DNA from: Pseudomonas ovata
GTDB lineage: Bacteria > Pseudomonadota > Gammaproteobacteria > Pseudomonadales > Pseudomonadaceae
Direction: 5' to 3'
Assembly: GCF_003131185.1 (NCBI RefSeq)
Contig: NZ_QFFU01000023.1
Coordinates: forward strand, 44,323 to 108,322
Length of the DNA: 64,000 bases
Shown here: one piece after another, positions 16,252-24,922 of the stretch
Numbering within the stretch: the stretch's first letter is position 1
Layout: each line of letters opens with the position of its first letter
Notes under the pieces: generated by a model
Database searches by the model: none
Told to the model about the DNA's origin: nothing
What the model saw: only the letters and a program-made list of their open reading frames with translations
Program-made: the position numbers and the translations under genes

Positions 16252-18045
16252 ATGCGCCGCCTGTTATGCCTGATGTTGTTGATTCTCGCCCTGCCCGTCA
16301 CCGTCCAGGCCGCCGGCCTGCTGGACAACCGTCCATCGGCGACCCTGGGCAGCTCGACACTGGATAACAGCCAGCAATTTCTGCCGGTGCGCCAGGCCTT
16401 TCAACTGAGCCTGCTGAGCGCCACCGCGCAATCGGTCAAACTGCGCCTGGTCGCTGCCGATGGCTATTACCTGTATCGCCACCGCTTCCAGTTTCGTACC
16501 GAGCCGGCCGACAGCGGCTTGGGCGAGGCACAACTGCCGCCTGGCGAGCGCAAACACGATGAGTATTTCGGCGATGTCGAGGTCTACCACGGCATCGTCG
16601 ACATCGAGTTGCCACGCAAGCCCGGCGAACAAAAGCCCTTCACGCTGGTGGTTGGTTATCAGGGCTGCGCTGACCATGGCCTGTGCTACCCGCCGGAAAC
16701 CGAGCGCCTGGACATCGGCGAGGGGGTCGCCAGTGGCAGTGCTGTGGCCGCAAACAGCACCACGAACGTGCAGCCCTGGACCTGGAAAGAACTGGCGCTG
16801 TTCCTGCTGGCCGGCATCGGCCTGACCTTTACCCCCTGCGTACTGCCCATGCTGCCGATTCTGTCCGGCGTGGTATTGCGCGGTCAGGTCGGCGGCCTTC
16901 GCGGCCTGAGCCTGTCGCTGGCTTATGTGCTGCCGATGGCGATCTGCTTTGCCGTACTGGGTGCCTTGATGGGCCTGTTCGGGGCCGGCCTGAACCTGCA
17001 GGCACGCCTGCAATCGGCCTGGGTGCTGGTGCCCTTCTCGCTGTTCTTCGTGCTGTTTGCCCTGGCCATGTTCGGCACTTTCGAACTGCGCCTGCCGCAC
17101 GCCGTGAGCTCGCGCCTGGACCGCATCGCCGGCAAGGCCGAAGGCGGCTCGCTCTGGGGCGCAGCCGTGTTGGGCGTGCTGTCCAGCCTGCTGGTCTCAC
17201 CCTGCGTGTCGGCGCCCCTGGCCGGTGCGCTGCTTTATATAAGCGCCAGTGGCGATGCCCTGGGCGGTGCCCTCAAGCTGTTTGCACTGGGCCTGGGCAT
17301 GGGCTTGCCGCTGGTGCTGGTCGCCACCGGCGGCGCAACCTGGCTGCCGAAAAGCGGGCCCTGGCTGGTCACGGTCAAGAACGCCATCGGCGTGCTGCTG
17401 CTGGGGCTGGCCATCGGACTGCTCAGCCGGGTCTTGCCGGGGCAGGTCACCTTGCTGCTGACAGGGCTGCTGGCCGCCGGCGTAGCGCTGTTTCTGGGCA
17501 CCTTGCAGTTCACGGAAAAAAACACCCGGCAAACGCTCGCGCAATTGCTCGGCCTGTTTTTGTTGGTCTACGCTCTGGCGTGCTGGTTCGGTGCATTCAA
17601 GGGTGAGACCGACCCGCTGCGCCCGCTGGGCCGCCCACAGGCGGTCATGCCCGGCGGCACTGGCGCACAGACCGACACCGCATGGCAGACCATCCGTACC
17701 GCTGCCGAACTGGACAAGGCCTTGAGCGACGCTCGCACTGCCGGCCGGCCACTGGTGCTGGACTGGTACGCCGACTGGTGCATCAGCTGCAAGGTCATTG
17801 AACATGAAGTGCTTCCCGACCCTGCTGTCGTGGCCCGCCTGGCGGGCTTTGAGCGGGTGCGTTTCGACATGACCGAAAGCAACGCCGAACAACGTGCCCT
17901 GCTGGACCGCTACAAACTGTTTGGCCCGCCTGCCCTGCTGTTTTTCGATAAAAGCGGCGAAGAGAGGGCAAATGTCAGGGTTGTCGGAGAAATAGACGCG
18001 CCGGGCCTGATCACGCGACTTGAGGGGGTAAATGACTCATTTTGA
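16252..18045 (+). CDS. dsbD: Thiol:disulfide interchange protein DsbD
   Basis: About 597 residues. The start at 16252 gives a clean signal peptide (MRRLLCLMLLILALPVTVQA); in-frame ATGs at 16204 and 16222 are possible but would precede it with a non-hydrophobic extension. DsbD carries electrons from cytoplasmic thioredoxin across the membrane to periplasmic DsbC/DsbG and cytochrome c maturation. The periplasmic alpha domain has redox Cys139 and Cys145 (GCADHGLCYPP). The central part is an eight-helix membrane domain with Cys in TFTPCVLPMLP and VSPCVSAPL. The C-terminal thioredoxin-like domain has WCISC at Cys510/Cys513. All three redox pairs are present, so it should be functional. It lies between gcbA and aroQ. 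Confidence 0.95.
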   Translation: MRRLLCLMLLILALPVTVQAAGLLDNRPSATLGSSTLDNSQQFLPVRQAFQLSLLSATAQSVKLRLVAADGYYLYRHRFQFRTEPADSGLGEAQLPPGERKHDEYFGDVEVYHGIVDIELPRKPGEQKPFTLVVGYQGCADHGLCYPPETERLDIGEGVASGSAVAANSTTNVQPWTWKELALFLLAGIGLTFTPCVLPMLPILSGVVLRGQVGGLRGLSLSLAYVLPMAICFAVLGALMGLFGAGLNLQARLQSAWVLVPFSLFFVLFALAMFGTFELRLPHAVSSRLDRIAGKAEGGSLWGAAVLGVLSSLLVSPCVSAPLAGALLYISASGDALGGALKLFALGLGMGLPLVLVATGGATWLPKSGPWLVTVKNAIGVLLLGLAIGLLSRVLPGQVTLLLTGLLAAGVALFLGTLQFTEKNTRQTLAQLLGLFLLVYALACWFGAFKGETDPLRPLGRPQAVMPGGTGAQTDTAWQTIRTAAELDKALSDARTAGRPLVLDWYADWCISCKVIEHEVLPDPAVVARLAGFERVRFDMTESNAEQRALLDRYKLFGPPALLFFDKSGEERANVRVVGEIDAPGLITRLEGVNDSF

Positions 18046-18172
18046 GAACCGGGTCATAAATTTTGCGTGATCATCGCTCATCGTGTTGACTACTGTTGTT
18101 AACTGGACAGTTCACGAGGCTTGCGGCATAGTCGCGGCACAAAAACGCTCGTGAATAATAAAGGAACCGACA

Positions 18173-18625
18173 ATGGCGACTCTGCTGGTCCTGCATGGCC
18201 CTAACCTGAACCTGCTTGGCACCCGTGAACCCGGCGTGTACGGCACGACCACCCTGGCCCAGATCAACCAGGACCTCGAACAGCGCGCCCGCGATGCCGG
18301 CCATCACCTGATGTACCTGCAAAGCAACGCCGAATACGAACTGATCGATCGCATCCACGCGGCACGCGACGAAGGCGTGGACTTTATCGTCATCAATCCG
18401 GCGGCCTTTACGCACACCAGCGTGGCAATACGTGACGCGATCATGGGAGTGAGCATCCCATTCATCGAAGTGCATTTATCGAACGTGCATAAACGCGAAC
18501 CTTTCCGTCATCACTCCTACTTTTCCGATGTCGCGGTAGGAGTGATCTGCGGCCTGGGCGCCAGCGGATACCGCATGGCCCTGGAAGCTGCCCTGGAACA
18601 TTTGGCCAAGAACGCCAAGCCGTGA
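18173..18625 (+). CDS. aroQ: Type II 3-dehydroquinate dehydratase
   Basis: A 150-residue dodecameric enzyme of the shikimate pathway that dehydrates 3-dehydroquinate to 3-dehydroshikimate. Recognised from LVLHGPNLNLLGTREPGVYG (with the catalytic Tyr and the flexible-loop Arg), NPAAFTHTSVAIRD, and EVHLSNVHKREPFRHHSYF with the catalytic His. Length is exactly typical. AAAGGAACC is the ribosome site. It stands immediately upstream of accB (80-bp gap), the conserved aroQ-accB-accC order of gammaproteobacteria, and probably shares a transcript with them. A TTGACT hexamer about 85 bp upstream may be a -35 element, but no good -10 follows at the right distance. Confidence 0.97.
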   Translation: MATLLVLHGPNLNLLGTREPGVYGTTTLAQINQDLEQRARDAGHHLMYLQSNAEYELIDRIHAARDEGVDFIVINPAAFTHTSVAIRDAIMGVSIPFIEVHLSNVHKREPFRHHSYFSDVAVGVICGLGASGYRMALEAALEHLAKNAKP

Positions 18626-18705
18626 ACGACACGGCAGCCTGGACCGCACACGCTGCAGCCGGCTGCCCACTAGCCCCTTACAGACCCTTTGGGAGTTGAT
18701 GATTA

Positions 18706-19161
18706 ATGGATATCCGTAAAGTCAAGAAACTGATCGAACTGCTGGAAGAGTCCGGTATCGACGAACTGGAGATCCGTGAAGGTGAAGAGTCCGTACGGAT
18801 CAGCCGTCACAGCAAGACCCCGGCCCAACCGTACTACGCCCCGGCCCCCATGGCTGCGCCAGTAGCCGCGCCTGCCGCGCCGGTAGCGGCCCCGGTTGCC
18901 GAAGCGCCTTCGGCACCGGTCCTCAACGGTCACGTGGTCAAGTCGCCCATGGTCGGCACCTTCTACCGCACCCCGGCACCGACCTCGCCTGCGTTCGTCG
19001 AAATCGGCAAGACGGTCAAGAAAGGCGACACCATCTGCATCGTCGAAGCAATGAAAATGATGAACCACATCCAGGCCGAAGCCAGTGGCGTCATCGAATC
19101 CATCCTGGTGGAAAACGGTCAGCCGGTTGAATTCGACCAGCCTCTGTTCACCATCGTTTGA
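18706..19161 (+). CDS. accB: Biotin carboxyl carrier protein of acetyl-CoA carboxylase
   Basis: A 151-residue carrier subunit that shuttles carboxybiotin between AccC and the AccAD transferase in the first step of fatty-acid synthesis. The biotin attachment motif EAMKMMN places the biotinylated residue at Lys117. An Ala/Pro-rich flexible linker (about residues 43-72) joins the N-terminal helix region (MDIRKVKKLIELLEESGIDE) to the biotinyl domain, which includes the extra thumb-type segment VGTFYRTPAP. TTGGGAGTTGATGATTA precedes the ATG. accC follows after 17 bp. Confidence 0.98.
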   Translation: MDIRKVKKLIELLEESGIDELEIREGEESVRISRHSKTPAQPYYAPAPMAAPVAAPAAPVAAPVAEAPSAPVLNGHVVKSPMVGTFYRTPAPTSPAFVEIGKTVKKGDTICIVEAMKMMNHIQAEASGVIESILVENGQPVEFDQPLFTIV

Positions 19162-19178
19162 ACCAGGGAGACGCTGCG

Positions 19179-20525
19179 ATGCTGGAAAAAGTCCTGATCG
19201 CCAACCGCGGTGAAATCGCCTTGCGCATCTTGCGTGCCTGCAAGGAACTGGGCATCAAGACCGTCGCTGTGCACTCCACGGCCGACCGCGAACTGATGCA
19301 CCTGGGCCTGGCAGACGAGACTGTCTGCATCGGCCCACCGCTGGCCAACCAGTCGTACCTGAACATTCCGGCAATCATCTCGGCTGCCGAAGTGACCGGC
19401 GCCACGGCGATCCACCCAGGCTACGGTTTCCTGGCCGAGAACGCCGACTTTGCCGAACAGGTCGAGAAATCCGGGTTTGCCTTCATCGGCCCCAAGGCCG
19501 ACACCATCCGCCTGATGGGCGACAAGGTCTCGGCCAAGGACGCCATGAAGCTGGCCGGCGTGCCGACTGTTCCGGGCTCTGACGGTCCGTTGCCGGAAGA
19601 CGAAGAAACCGCCCTGCGCATCGGCCGTGAAGTCGGCTACCCGGTGATCATCAAGGCCGCCGGTGGCGGTGGTGGTCGCGGCATGCGTGTTGTGCACAAG
19701 GAAGAAGACCTGATCGAAGCCGCTGCCCAGACCCGCGCCGAAGCCGCAGCCTGGTTCAGCAACCCGATGGTCTACCTGGAAAAATACCTGACCAACCCAC
19801 GCCATGTGGAAGTCCAGGTGATTTCCGACGGCCAGGGCCAGGCGATCCACCTGGGCGACCGCGACTGCTCGCTGCAGCGCCGCCACCAGAAGGTCCTGGA
19901 AGAAGCACCGGCCCCGTTCATTGATGAAGCCGCACGCAAGGACGTCTTCGAAAGCTGCGTCAAGGCGTGCATCGACATCGGCTACCGCGGTGCGGGCACC
20001 TTCGAGTTCCTGTACGAGAACGGTCGCTTCTACTTCATCGAGATGAACACTCGCGTGCAGGTCGAGCACCCGGTCTCGGAAATGGTCACCGGGATCGACA
20101 TCGTCAAGGAGATGCTCAGCATCGCCGCCGGCAACAAGCTGTCGTTCACCCAGGACGACGTGGTCATTCACGGCCACTCGCTGGAATGCCGGATCAACGC
20201 CGAAGACCCGAAGACCTTTATCCCCAGCCCAGGCATGGTCAAGCATTTCCATGCTCCGGGCGGCAACGGCGTGCGGGTCGACTCGCACCTGTACAGCGGC
20301 TACAAGGTTCCGTCCAACTACGACTCGCTGATCGGCAAGCTGATCACCTGGGGCGCGACCCGCGACGAGGCCATGGCCCGCATGCGCAACGCCCTGGACG
20401 AAATCGTGGTGGATGGCATCAAGACCAACATCCCGCTGCACCGCGACCTGACCCGTGATGAAGGCTTCTGCAAAGGCGGCGTCAACATCCACTACCTGGA
20501 ACACAAGCTGGCCGGCGAGAAGTAA
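19179..20525 (+). CDS. accC: Biotin carboxylase subunit of acetyl-CoA carboxylase
   Basis: A 448-residue ATP-grasp enzyme that carboxylates the biotin of AccB using bicarbonate and ATP. The ATG at 19179 follows the CAGGGAG ribosome site and begins MLEKVLIANRGEIALRILRA, the family's N-terminus; an earlier in-frame start at 19158 is less likely. Recognisable parts are the glycine-rich ATP loop KAAGGGGGRGMRVV, the EMNTRVQVEHPVSEMVTG metal/ATP segment, and the C-terminal HSLECRINAEDP region. The length is standard. It is the last gene of the aroQ-accB-accC group, followed by a strong hairpin. Confidence 0.98.
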   Translation: MLEKVLIANRGEIALRILRACKELGIKTVAVHSTADRELMHLGLADETVCIGPPLANQSYLNIPAIISAAEVTGATAIHPGYGFLAENADFAEQVEKSGFAFIGPKADTIRLMGDKVSAKDAMKLAGVPTVPGSDGPLPEDEETALRIGREVGYPVIIKAAGGGGGRGMRVVHKEEDLIEAAAQTRAEAAAWFSNPMVYLEKYLTNPRHVEVQVISDGQGQAIHLGDRDCSLQRRHQKVLEEAPAPFIDEAARKDVFESCVKACIDIGYRGAGTFEFLYENGRFYFIEMNTRVQVEHPVSEMVTGIDIVKEMLSIAAGNKLSFTQDDVVIHGHSLECRINAEDPKTFIPSPGMVKHFHAPGGNGVRVDSHLYSGYKVPSNYDSLIGKLITWGATRDEAMARMRNALDEIVVDGIKTNIPLHRDLTRDEGFCKGGVNIHYLEHKLAGEK

Positions 20526-20543
20526 TTTCCCGACCGCTCATGC

Positions 20544-20589
20544 GCCAGAAACGACAAGCCCCGCCCATGCGGGGCTTGTCGTTTCTGGC
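20544..20589. terminator. Perfect 21-bp hairpin after accC
   Basis: The two 21-base arms, at 20544-20564 and 20569-20589, pair without mismatch around a CCAT loop; the core is ACAAGCCCCGC/GCGGGGCTTGT. The stem contains AAAC on the left and GTTT on the right, so the transcript would carry a short U-containing 3' side. It lies 18 bases after the accC stop and is the likely terminator of the accBC transcript. Confidence 0.8.
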
Positions 20590-20914
20590 AGGCAACGGCC
20601 CAACCCATTACCGTGGGAGGCGGCTTGCCGGCGATGACTGACGTGTAGACACAGCCGTTGTATGGGCTGAGCCGGCCTCATCGCCGGATCAAGTCACGCG
20701 GCAACCTGCAGGACGAATGCCAATCAATCAAGCCTCGATGCGACAGCATCTGACGAAATCCCCCTGACTGATCGGCATTACCCTGCAGGACCGGCTTCAG
20801 CCGGGAAGCGGCTGATGAGGATCCCCGTCCGATCGCCCCATTACGTCACGAGCATTTAGCGCGAAGCTGAAGTAAACTTCGCGGCTTTCCTGTCATTTTC
20901 ATAGGTAACCTGCC
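20590..20914. other. Intergenic gap with REP-like fragments and prmA upstream region
   Basis: No gene is visible here. There are REP-like fragments (GTGGGAGGCGGCTTGCCGGC near 20613 and CAGGACCGGCTTCAGCCGGG near 20786) and, 34 bp or so before prmA, a small inverted repeat CGCGAAG/CTTCGCG at 20860-20866 and 20877-20883 that may lie in the prmA promoter or leader. Confidence 0.5.
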
Positions 20915-21793
20915 ATGCCCTGGCTGCAAATCCGTCTCGCCATCAGCCCGGAACAAGCCGAAACCTACGAAGACGCCCTGCTTGAAGTCGGCGCCGTGTC
21001 GGTGACATTCATGGACGCCGAAGACCAGCCGATCTTCGAGCCCGAGCTCAACACCACGCCACTGTGGACCCACACCCACCTGCTGGCCCTGTTCGAAGCC
21101 GACACCCAGCCCGACCTGGCACTGGCGCACCTGCGCCTGCTGACCAACGCCGAGTTGCCCGAACACAGCGCCGAAGTCATCGAGGACCAGGACTGGGAGC
21201 GCAGCTGGATGGCTGACTTCCAGCCCATGCGCTTTGGCCAGCGGTTGTGGATCGTGCCCAGCTGGCATGCCGCGCCCGAGCCCGAGGCCGTGAACCTGTT
21301 GCTTGACCCGGGCCTGGCCTTCGGCACCGGCACCCATCCGACCACGGCGCTGTGCCTTGAATGGCTCGACGGCCAGGACCTCAAGGGCTGCAAGGTGCTG
21401 GATTTTGGCTGCGGCTCGGGCATCCTGGCCATCGCCGCGCTGCTGCTGGGCGCCGACCTGGCCACCGGCACCGACATTGACGTGCAGGCGCTGGAAGCGT
21501 CGCGCGACAATGCCGGGCGCAACGGCCTGGCCGCCGAGCGCTTACCGCTGTACCTGCCCCAGGACCTGCCACCTCAACAAGCCGACGTGCTGGTGGCCAA
21601 TATCCTGGCGGGTCCTCTGGTCGAGCTGGCCCCGCAACTGGCCAGCCTGGTCAAGGCCGGCGGTCGCCTGGCGCTATCGGGCATTCTCGCCGAACAGGGC
21701 GAAGAAGTCGCCGCCGCCTATGCTGAAGCGTTCGAACTTGATCCGATCGCCAACCGTGATGGCTGGGTCCGCATCACCGGCCGTCGTCGCTGA
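20915..21793 (+). CDS. prmA: Ribosomal protein L11 methyltransferase
   Basis: A 292-residue SAM-dependent methyltransferase that trimethylates several lysine/alpha-amino positions on ribosomal protein L11. The N-terminal substrate-recognition domain begins MPWLQIRLAISPEQAETYED. The catalytic domain has the PrmA signature LDPGLAFGTGTHPTTALCLE, then the SAM-binding motif VLDFGCGSGILAIAALLLGA, and VLVANILAGPLVELAPQL carrying the N-I-L-A motif. GGTAACC precedes the ATG. It is followed after 23 bp by the zinc-ribbon protein, so they are probably co-transcribed. Confidence 0.97.
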   Translation: MPWLQIRLAISPEQAETYEDALLEVGAVSVTFMDAEDQPIFEPELNTTPLWTHTHLLALFEADTQPDLALAHLRLLTNAELPEHSAEVIEDQDWERSWMADFQPMRFGQRLWIVPSWHAAPEPEAVNLLLDPGLAFGTGTHPTTALCLEWLDGQDLKGCKVLDFGCGSGILAIAALLLGADLATGTDIDVQALEASRDNAGRNGLAAERLPLYLPQDLPPQQADVLVANILAGPLVELAPQLASLVKAGGRLALSGILAEQGEEVAAAYAEAFELDPIANRDGWVRITGRRR

Positions 21794-21816
21794 TCGCGCC
21801 TGAACCGGAGCGCCGC

Positions 21817-23202
21817 ATGACCGACAGTTTCGTCACCCAGTGTCCGCACTGCCAGACCAGCTTCAAGGTCGGCCACGCGCAACTGAGCGTGGCCCGTGGC
21901 GTTGTACGCTGCGGGGCCTGCCTGCAAGTGTTCAATGCCGCCCGACAGCTGCTTGAACAACGCCAGCGTGAGCGCCAGGCCGAAGCGCCTGATACCGACC
22001 CGCAAGCACCGATCGTGCTGCCGGGCCAGTTCCAGCCAGCACCGCCCCCGGAACAGGTCGCGCCCGCCGCCCTGGCCAAGTCCGCACCGATCCTGCAACC
22101 GCACCCGGCCGCCGGCAAAGGCGCGCAGGATGAAAATCCCTGGCTGGTCAGCGAGCTGGACCTGGACAACCTTGACCTGGACGAAGAACTGGCCCGCCTG
22201 GAACAGCGCGACAACCGGCCGCCCCATGCTTTCCGGCCGCGAACACCACCCGCCGACACCCGCCTCAGCGCCCGGCGCGACACCGAGCAGAGCGAGCACG
22301 AGCAGGACGACTGGATCGGCAGCCTGCGCAACGACGATGTCGCGCACCTGCCTGAAGTCCAGGCCGAGGTCATCAGCACCGTCGACCCGGTGCCAGATGA
22401 ACCAGAGCCAGAGCTGGAGCCGCAAGCGCAGCCGGAATCCCCTCTGGCGTCACGGACCGAGCCTTCGCTGTCGCCTGACAGCCTTGTCGTGGACGATGAC
22501 CCCGACGAGCCCGAAACACCGGCACTGGGCGTGCTCAAGCCGCCACCGGAGCGCCAGGAACGCCTGTCGGCCCTGGCGGCCGATGACGACGAGCATGACG
22601 AGCATGTCGATGAGCCGCCCTACAACCCGCGCGCGCGCAATGAGCCGGCCATCCGCGAAAAGGCCCTGCTGGAACTGACCGACGACCCGCTGCAACTGGA
22701 CTGGCAGCAACCCAGGCCGCGTCGCGGCGGTCGCCTGTTGTGGATCATCCTGATCCTGCTGGCGCTGCTGGGCCTGGCGGCCCAGTACATCAACTACCAC
22801 TTCGACCACCTGGCCCGCCAGGACCAGTATCGGCCGCTGTTTCAGCAATGGTGCCCGCAACTGGGATGCAAAGTGCCTTCCAAGGTCGACATCAGCCAGC
22901 TCAAGAGCAGCAACCTGGTGGTACGCAGCCATCCGGACTTCCAGGGCGCGCTGGTGGTCGATGCGATCATTTATAACCGCGCGGCCTTTTCCCAGCCGTT
23001 TCCATTACTGGAACTGCGCTTTGCCGATACCGGCGGTCAACTGATTGCCAGTCGTCGGTTCAAGCCCAGCGAATACCTCAGTGGTGAAATGGCCGGCAAG
23101 GAAGAAATGCCACCGCAGACGCCGATCCATATTGCGCTGGATATCCTTGATCCAGGCGCAAAGGCGGTGAACTACAACCTCAATTTCCGCTCACCCGAAT
23201 AG
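21817..23202 (+). CDS. Zinc-ribbon and DUF3426 domain membrane protein
   Basis: A 461-residue protein with an N-terminal MJ0042-type zinc ribbon (QCPHCQTSFKV then RCGACLQVFNA, two CxxC knuckles at about residues 8-30), a long acidic/proline-rich disordered region (about 45-290), a single transmembrane helix near residues 306-325 (RLLWIILILLALLGLAAQYI), and a C-terminal DUF3426 domain in the periplasm (about 335-461, with QWCPQLGCKVP). This is the conserved companion of prmA in Pseudomonas. Function unknown; the layout suggests a sensor or scaffold linking a cytosolic zinc ribbon to the periplasm. GGAG precedes the ATG. Confidence 0.88.
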   Translation: MTDSFVTQCPHCQTSFKVGHAQLSVARGVVRCGACLQVFNAARQLLEQRQRERQAEAPDTDPQAPIVLPGQFQPAPPPEQVAPAALAKSAPILQPHPAAGKGAQDENPWLVSELDLDNLDLDEELARLEQRDNRPPHAFRPRTPPADTRLSARRDTEQSEHEQDDWIGSLRNDDVAHLPEVQAEVISTVDPVPDEPEPELEPQAQPESPLASRTEPSLSPDSLVVDDDPDEPETPALGVLKPPPERQERLSALAADDDEHDEHVDEPPYNPRARNEPAIREKALLELTDDPLQLDWQQPRPRRGGRLLWIILILLALLGLAAQYINYHFDHLARQDQYRPLFQQWCPQLGCKVPSKVDISQLKSSNLVVRSHPDFQGALVVDAIIYNRAAFSQPFPLLELRFADTGGQLIASRRFKPSEYLSGEMAGKEEMPPQTPIHIALDILDPGAKAVNYNLNFRSPE

Positions 23203-23509
23203 ACCGTGCGCCTCGCTGCCGGGGCGCCGGCAGCAGCGCACCGAGCAACACTTCCCGGCACGTTCGCGACCTTTAGCTGCAATCAGGCCGCAATAAACCA
23301 CCTGTTCCCGGCACTTGGCCAACTGTTCATATTTTATCCAGTTCAGTCTTTATCCAGTCACCCAGAGCGGGTATCATGCCCACCCTTTTTCAAACTCCAG
23401 GTTCGGTCTGGCCGCTGCGCTAGCAGCTGGACGAGCGAACCGTTGCAGACCGCATGCAGCGGTTTTCCATGCGGCCTTTGGATGATTCGGCCCCTTTATA
23501 GGTAAAGCT
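23203..23509 (+). promoter_or_regulatory. Leader region of dusB-fis with direct repeats and hairpins
   Basis: A 307-bp gap without a gene. It contains two direct copies of TTTATCCAGT (23333-23342 and 23349-23358), a possible -10 TATCAT at 23372-23377, and a candidate leader with two hairpins: GGTTCG/CGAACC at 23400-23441 and CCGCATG/CATGCGG at 23450-23474. Transcription probably starts near 23385, giving a leader of about 125 nt before dusB. fis operons are under growth-phase control in enterics; whether these hairpins contribute here is inference. Confidence 0.4.
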
Positions 23510-24523
23510 ATGTCGGCGGTACGTATCGGCCCTTATACATTGCAGAACGGCTTGATTCTCGCCCCGATGGCGGGCGTCACCGACCAGCCTTTCCGCCAGT
23601 TATGCCGGCGCCTGGGCGCGGGCCTGGTGGTGTCGGAAATGGTCACCAGTGACATGAGCCTGTGGAACAGCCGCAAATCGCGGCTGCGCATGATCCATGA
23701 AGGCGATCCCGAGCCTCGCTCGGTGCAGATCGCCGGTGGCGACCCGCAGATGCTGGCCGATGCCGCACGGGCCAATGTCGAGTTCGGTGCGCAGATCATC
23801 GACATCAACATGGGCTGCCCGGCCAAGAAGGTCTGTAACAAGGCGGCAGGCTCTGCGCTGCTCAAGGACGAACAACTGGTGACCGAGATCCTGCAGGCCG
23901 TTGTCGCCGCAGTCGATGTGCCGGTCACACTGAAGATTCGCACCGGCTGGGACCGTGACCACAAGAACGGCCTGACCGTGGCACGCATTGCCGAGCAGGC
24001 AGGAATCCAGGCGCTGGCCGTGCACGGGCGCACCCGGGCCGACCTGTACACCGGCGAGGCCGAGTACGACACCATTGCCGCGATCAAGCAGGCGGTGTCG
24101 ATCCCGGTGTTCGCCAACGGTGACATCGACTCGCCCGAGAAGGCCTTGCATGTCTTGCAGGCCACCGGGGCCGATGGATTGCTGATTGGCAGGGCCGCCC
24201 AGGGGCGGCCGTGGATTTTTCGCGAGATAGAGCACTACCTGCGCACCGGCGAGAAGCTGCCGGCGGTGGGTCTGGAGGAAGTGGAAGGCATCTTGCTGGA
24301 GCACCTGCATGCGCTCCATGCCTTCTACGGCGATGTGATGGGCGTGCGGATCGCACGTAAGCATGTCGGCTGGTATCTCGCAACCTTGCCGGGCGCCAGG
24401 GAGTTTCGCGCCCGCTTCAATCGTTTGGACGATACGCAAGAGCAATGCGCCAACATCCGGGAATTCCTGAGCCAGAGCGGCCAGGGCCCGGATGAAAAGA
24501 GTGAAGAAGAGGTGGCCGCATGA
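23510..24523 (+). CDS. dusB: tRNA-dihydrouridine synthase B
   Basis: A 337-residue flavoenzyme reducing specific uridines in the tRNA D-loop. TIM-barrel FMN-binding features are clear: LAPMAGVTDQPFRQLCRRLG, then IDINMGCPAKKVCNKAAGSALL with the catalytic Cys of the MGCPxxK motif, KIRTGWDRDHKN, and VHGRTRADLYTGEA. The C-terminal helical domain ends in a Glu-rich tail. TAGGTAAAGCT precedes the ATG. The stop overlaps the fis start (ATGA), the usual dusB-fis operon, implying translational coupling. Confidence 0.97.
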   Translation: MSAVRIGPYTLQNGLILAPMAGVTDQPFRQLCRRLGAGLVVSEMVTSDMSLWNSRKSRLRMIHEGDPEPRSVQIAGGDPQMLADAARANVEFGAQIIDINMGCPAKKVCNKAAGSALLKDEQLVTEILQAVVAAVDVPVTLKIRTGWDRDHKNGLTVARIAEQAGIQALAVHGRTRADLYTGEAEYDTIAAIKQAVSIPVFANGDIDSPEKALHVLQATGADGLLIGRAAQGRPWIFREIEHYLRTGEKLPAVGLEEVEGILLEHLHALHAFYGDVMGVRIARKHVGWYLATLPGAREFRARFNRLDDTQEQCANIREFLSQSGQGPDEKSEEEVAA

Positions 24524-24840
24524 CGATGATGACCGAGACTTTAGTGAGTGGAACGACACCCGTGAGCGACAATGTCAATTTGAAACAGCACCTCAACACG
24601 CCGAGCGAAGAGGGCCAGACCCTGCGCGGTAGTGTCGAGAAGGCGCTGCACAATTATTTCGCCCACCTCGAAGGCGCCAACGTCACGGACGTGTACAACC
24701 TGGTGCTGTCGGAAGTCGAAGCCCCACTGCTCGAAAGCGTCATGAACTACGTCAAGGGCAACCAGACCAAGGCCTCCGAGGTCCTGGGCCTGAACCGCGG
24801 CACGCTGCGCAAGAAACTCAAACAGTACGACCTGCTGTAA
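24520..24840 (+). CDS. fis: DNA-binding protein Fis
   Basis: A 106-residue nucleoid protein and factor for inversion stimulation; it bends DNA and regulates rRNA and many growth-linked promoters. The C-terminal helix-turn-helix NQTKASEVLGLNRGTLRKKL is nearly identical to other Pseudomonas Fis proteins. The start at 24520 overlaps the dusB stop; a second in-frame GTG at 24562 (VSDNVNL) is possible but has no better site. An intrinsic terminator follows. Confidence 0.97.
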   Translation: MTMMTETLVSGTTPVSDNVNLKQHLNTPSEEGQTLRGSVEKALHNYFAHLEGANVTDVYNLVLSEVEAPLLESVMNYVKGNQTKASEVLGLNRGTLRKKLKQYDLL

Positions 24841-24856
24841 GCATCCCCTGACAGAC

Positions 24857-24891
24857 AAAGGCGACCGGCCTGCACCAGCGTCGCCTTTTTT
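24857..24891 (+). terminator. Intrinsic terminator of dusB-fis
   Basis: The arms AAAGGCGA and TCGCCTTT flank a GC-rich loop and run into TTTTTT. A textbook rho-independent terminator 17 bases after the fis stop. The T-tract abuts the purH leader. Confidence 0.88.
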
Positions 24892-24922
24892 GCTGATTCC
24901 TTTTGCTTTGATGGAACTCGAG

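Noticed and set aside
18086..18114. TTGACT as -35 of an aroQ promoter
   Set aside because: No acceptable -10 hexamer at 16-18 bases; noted only as a possibility.
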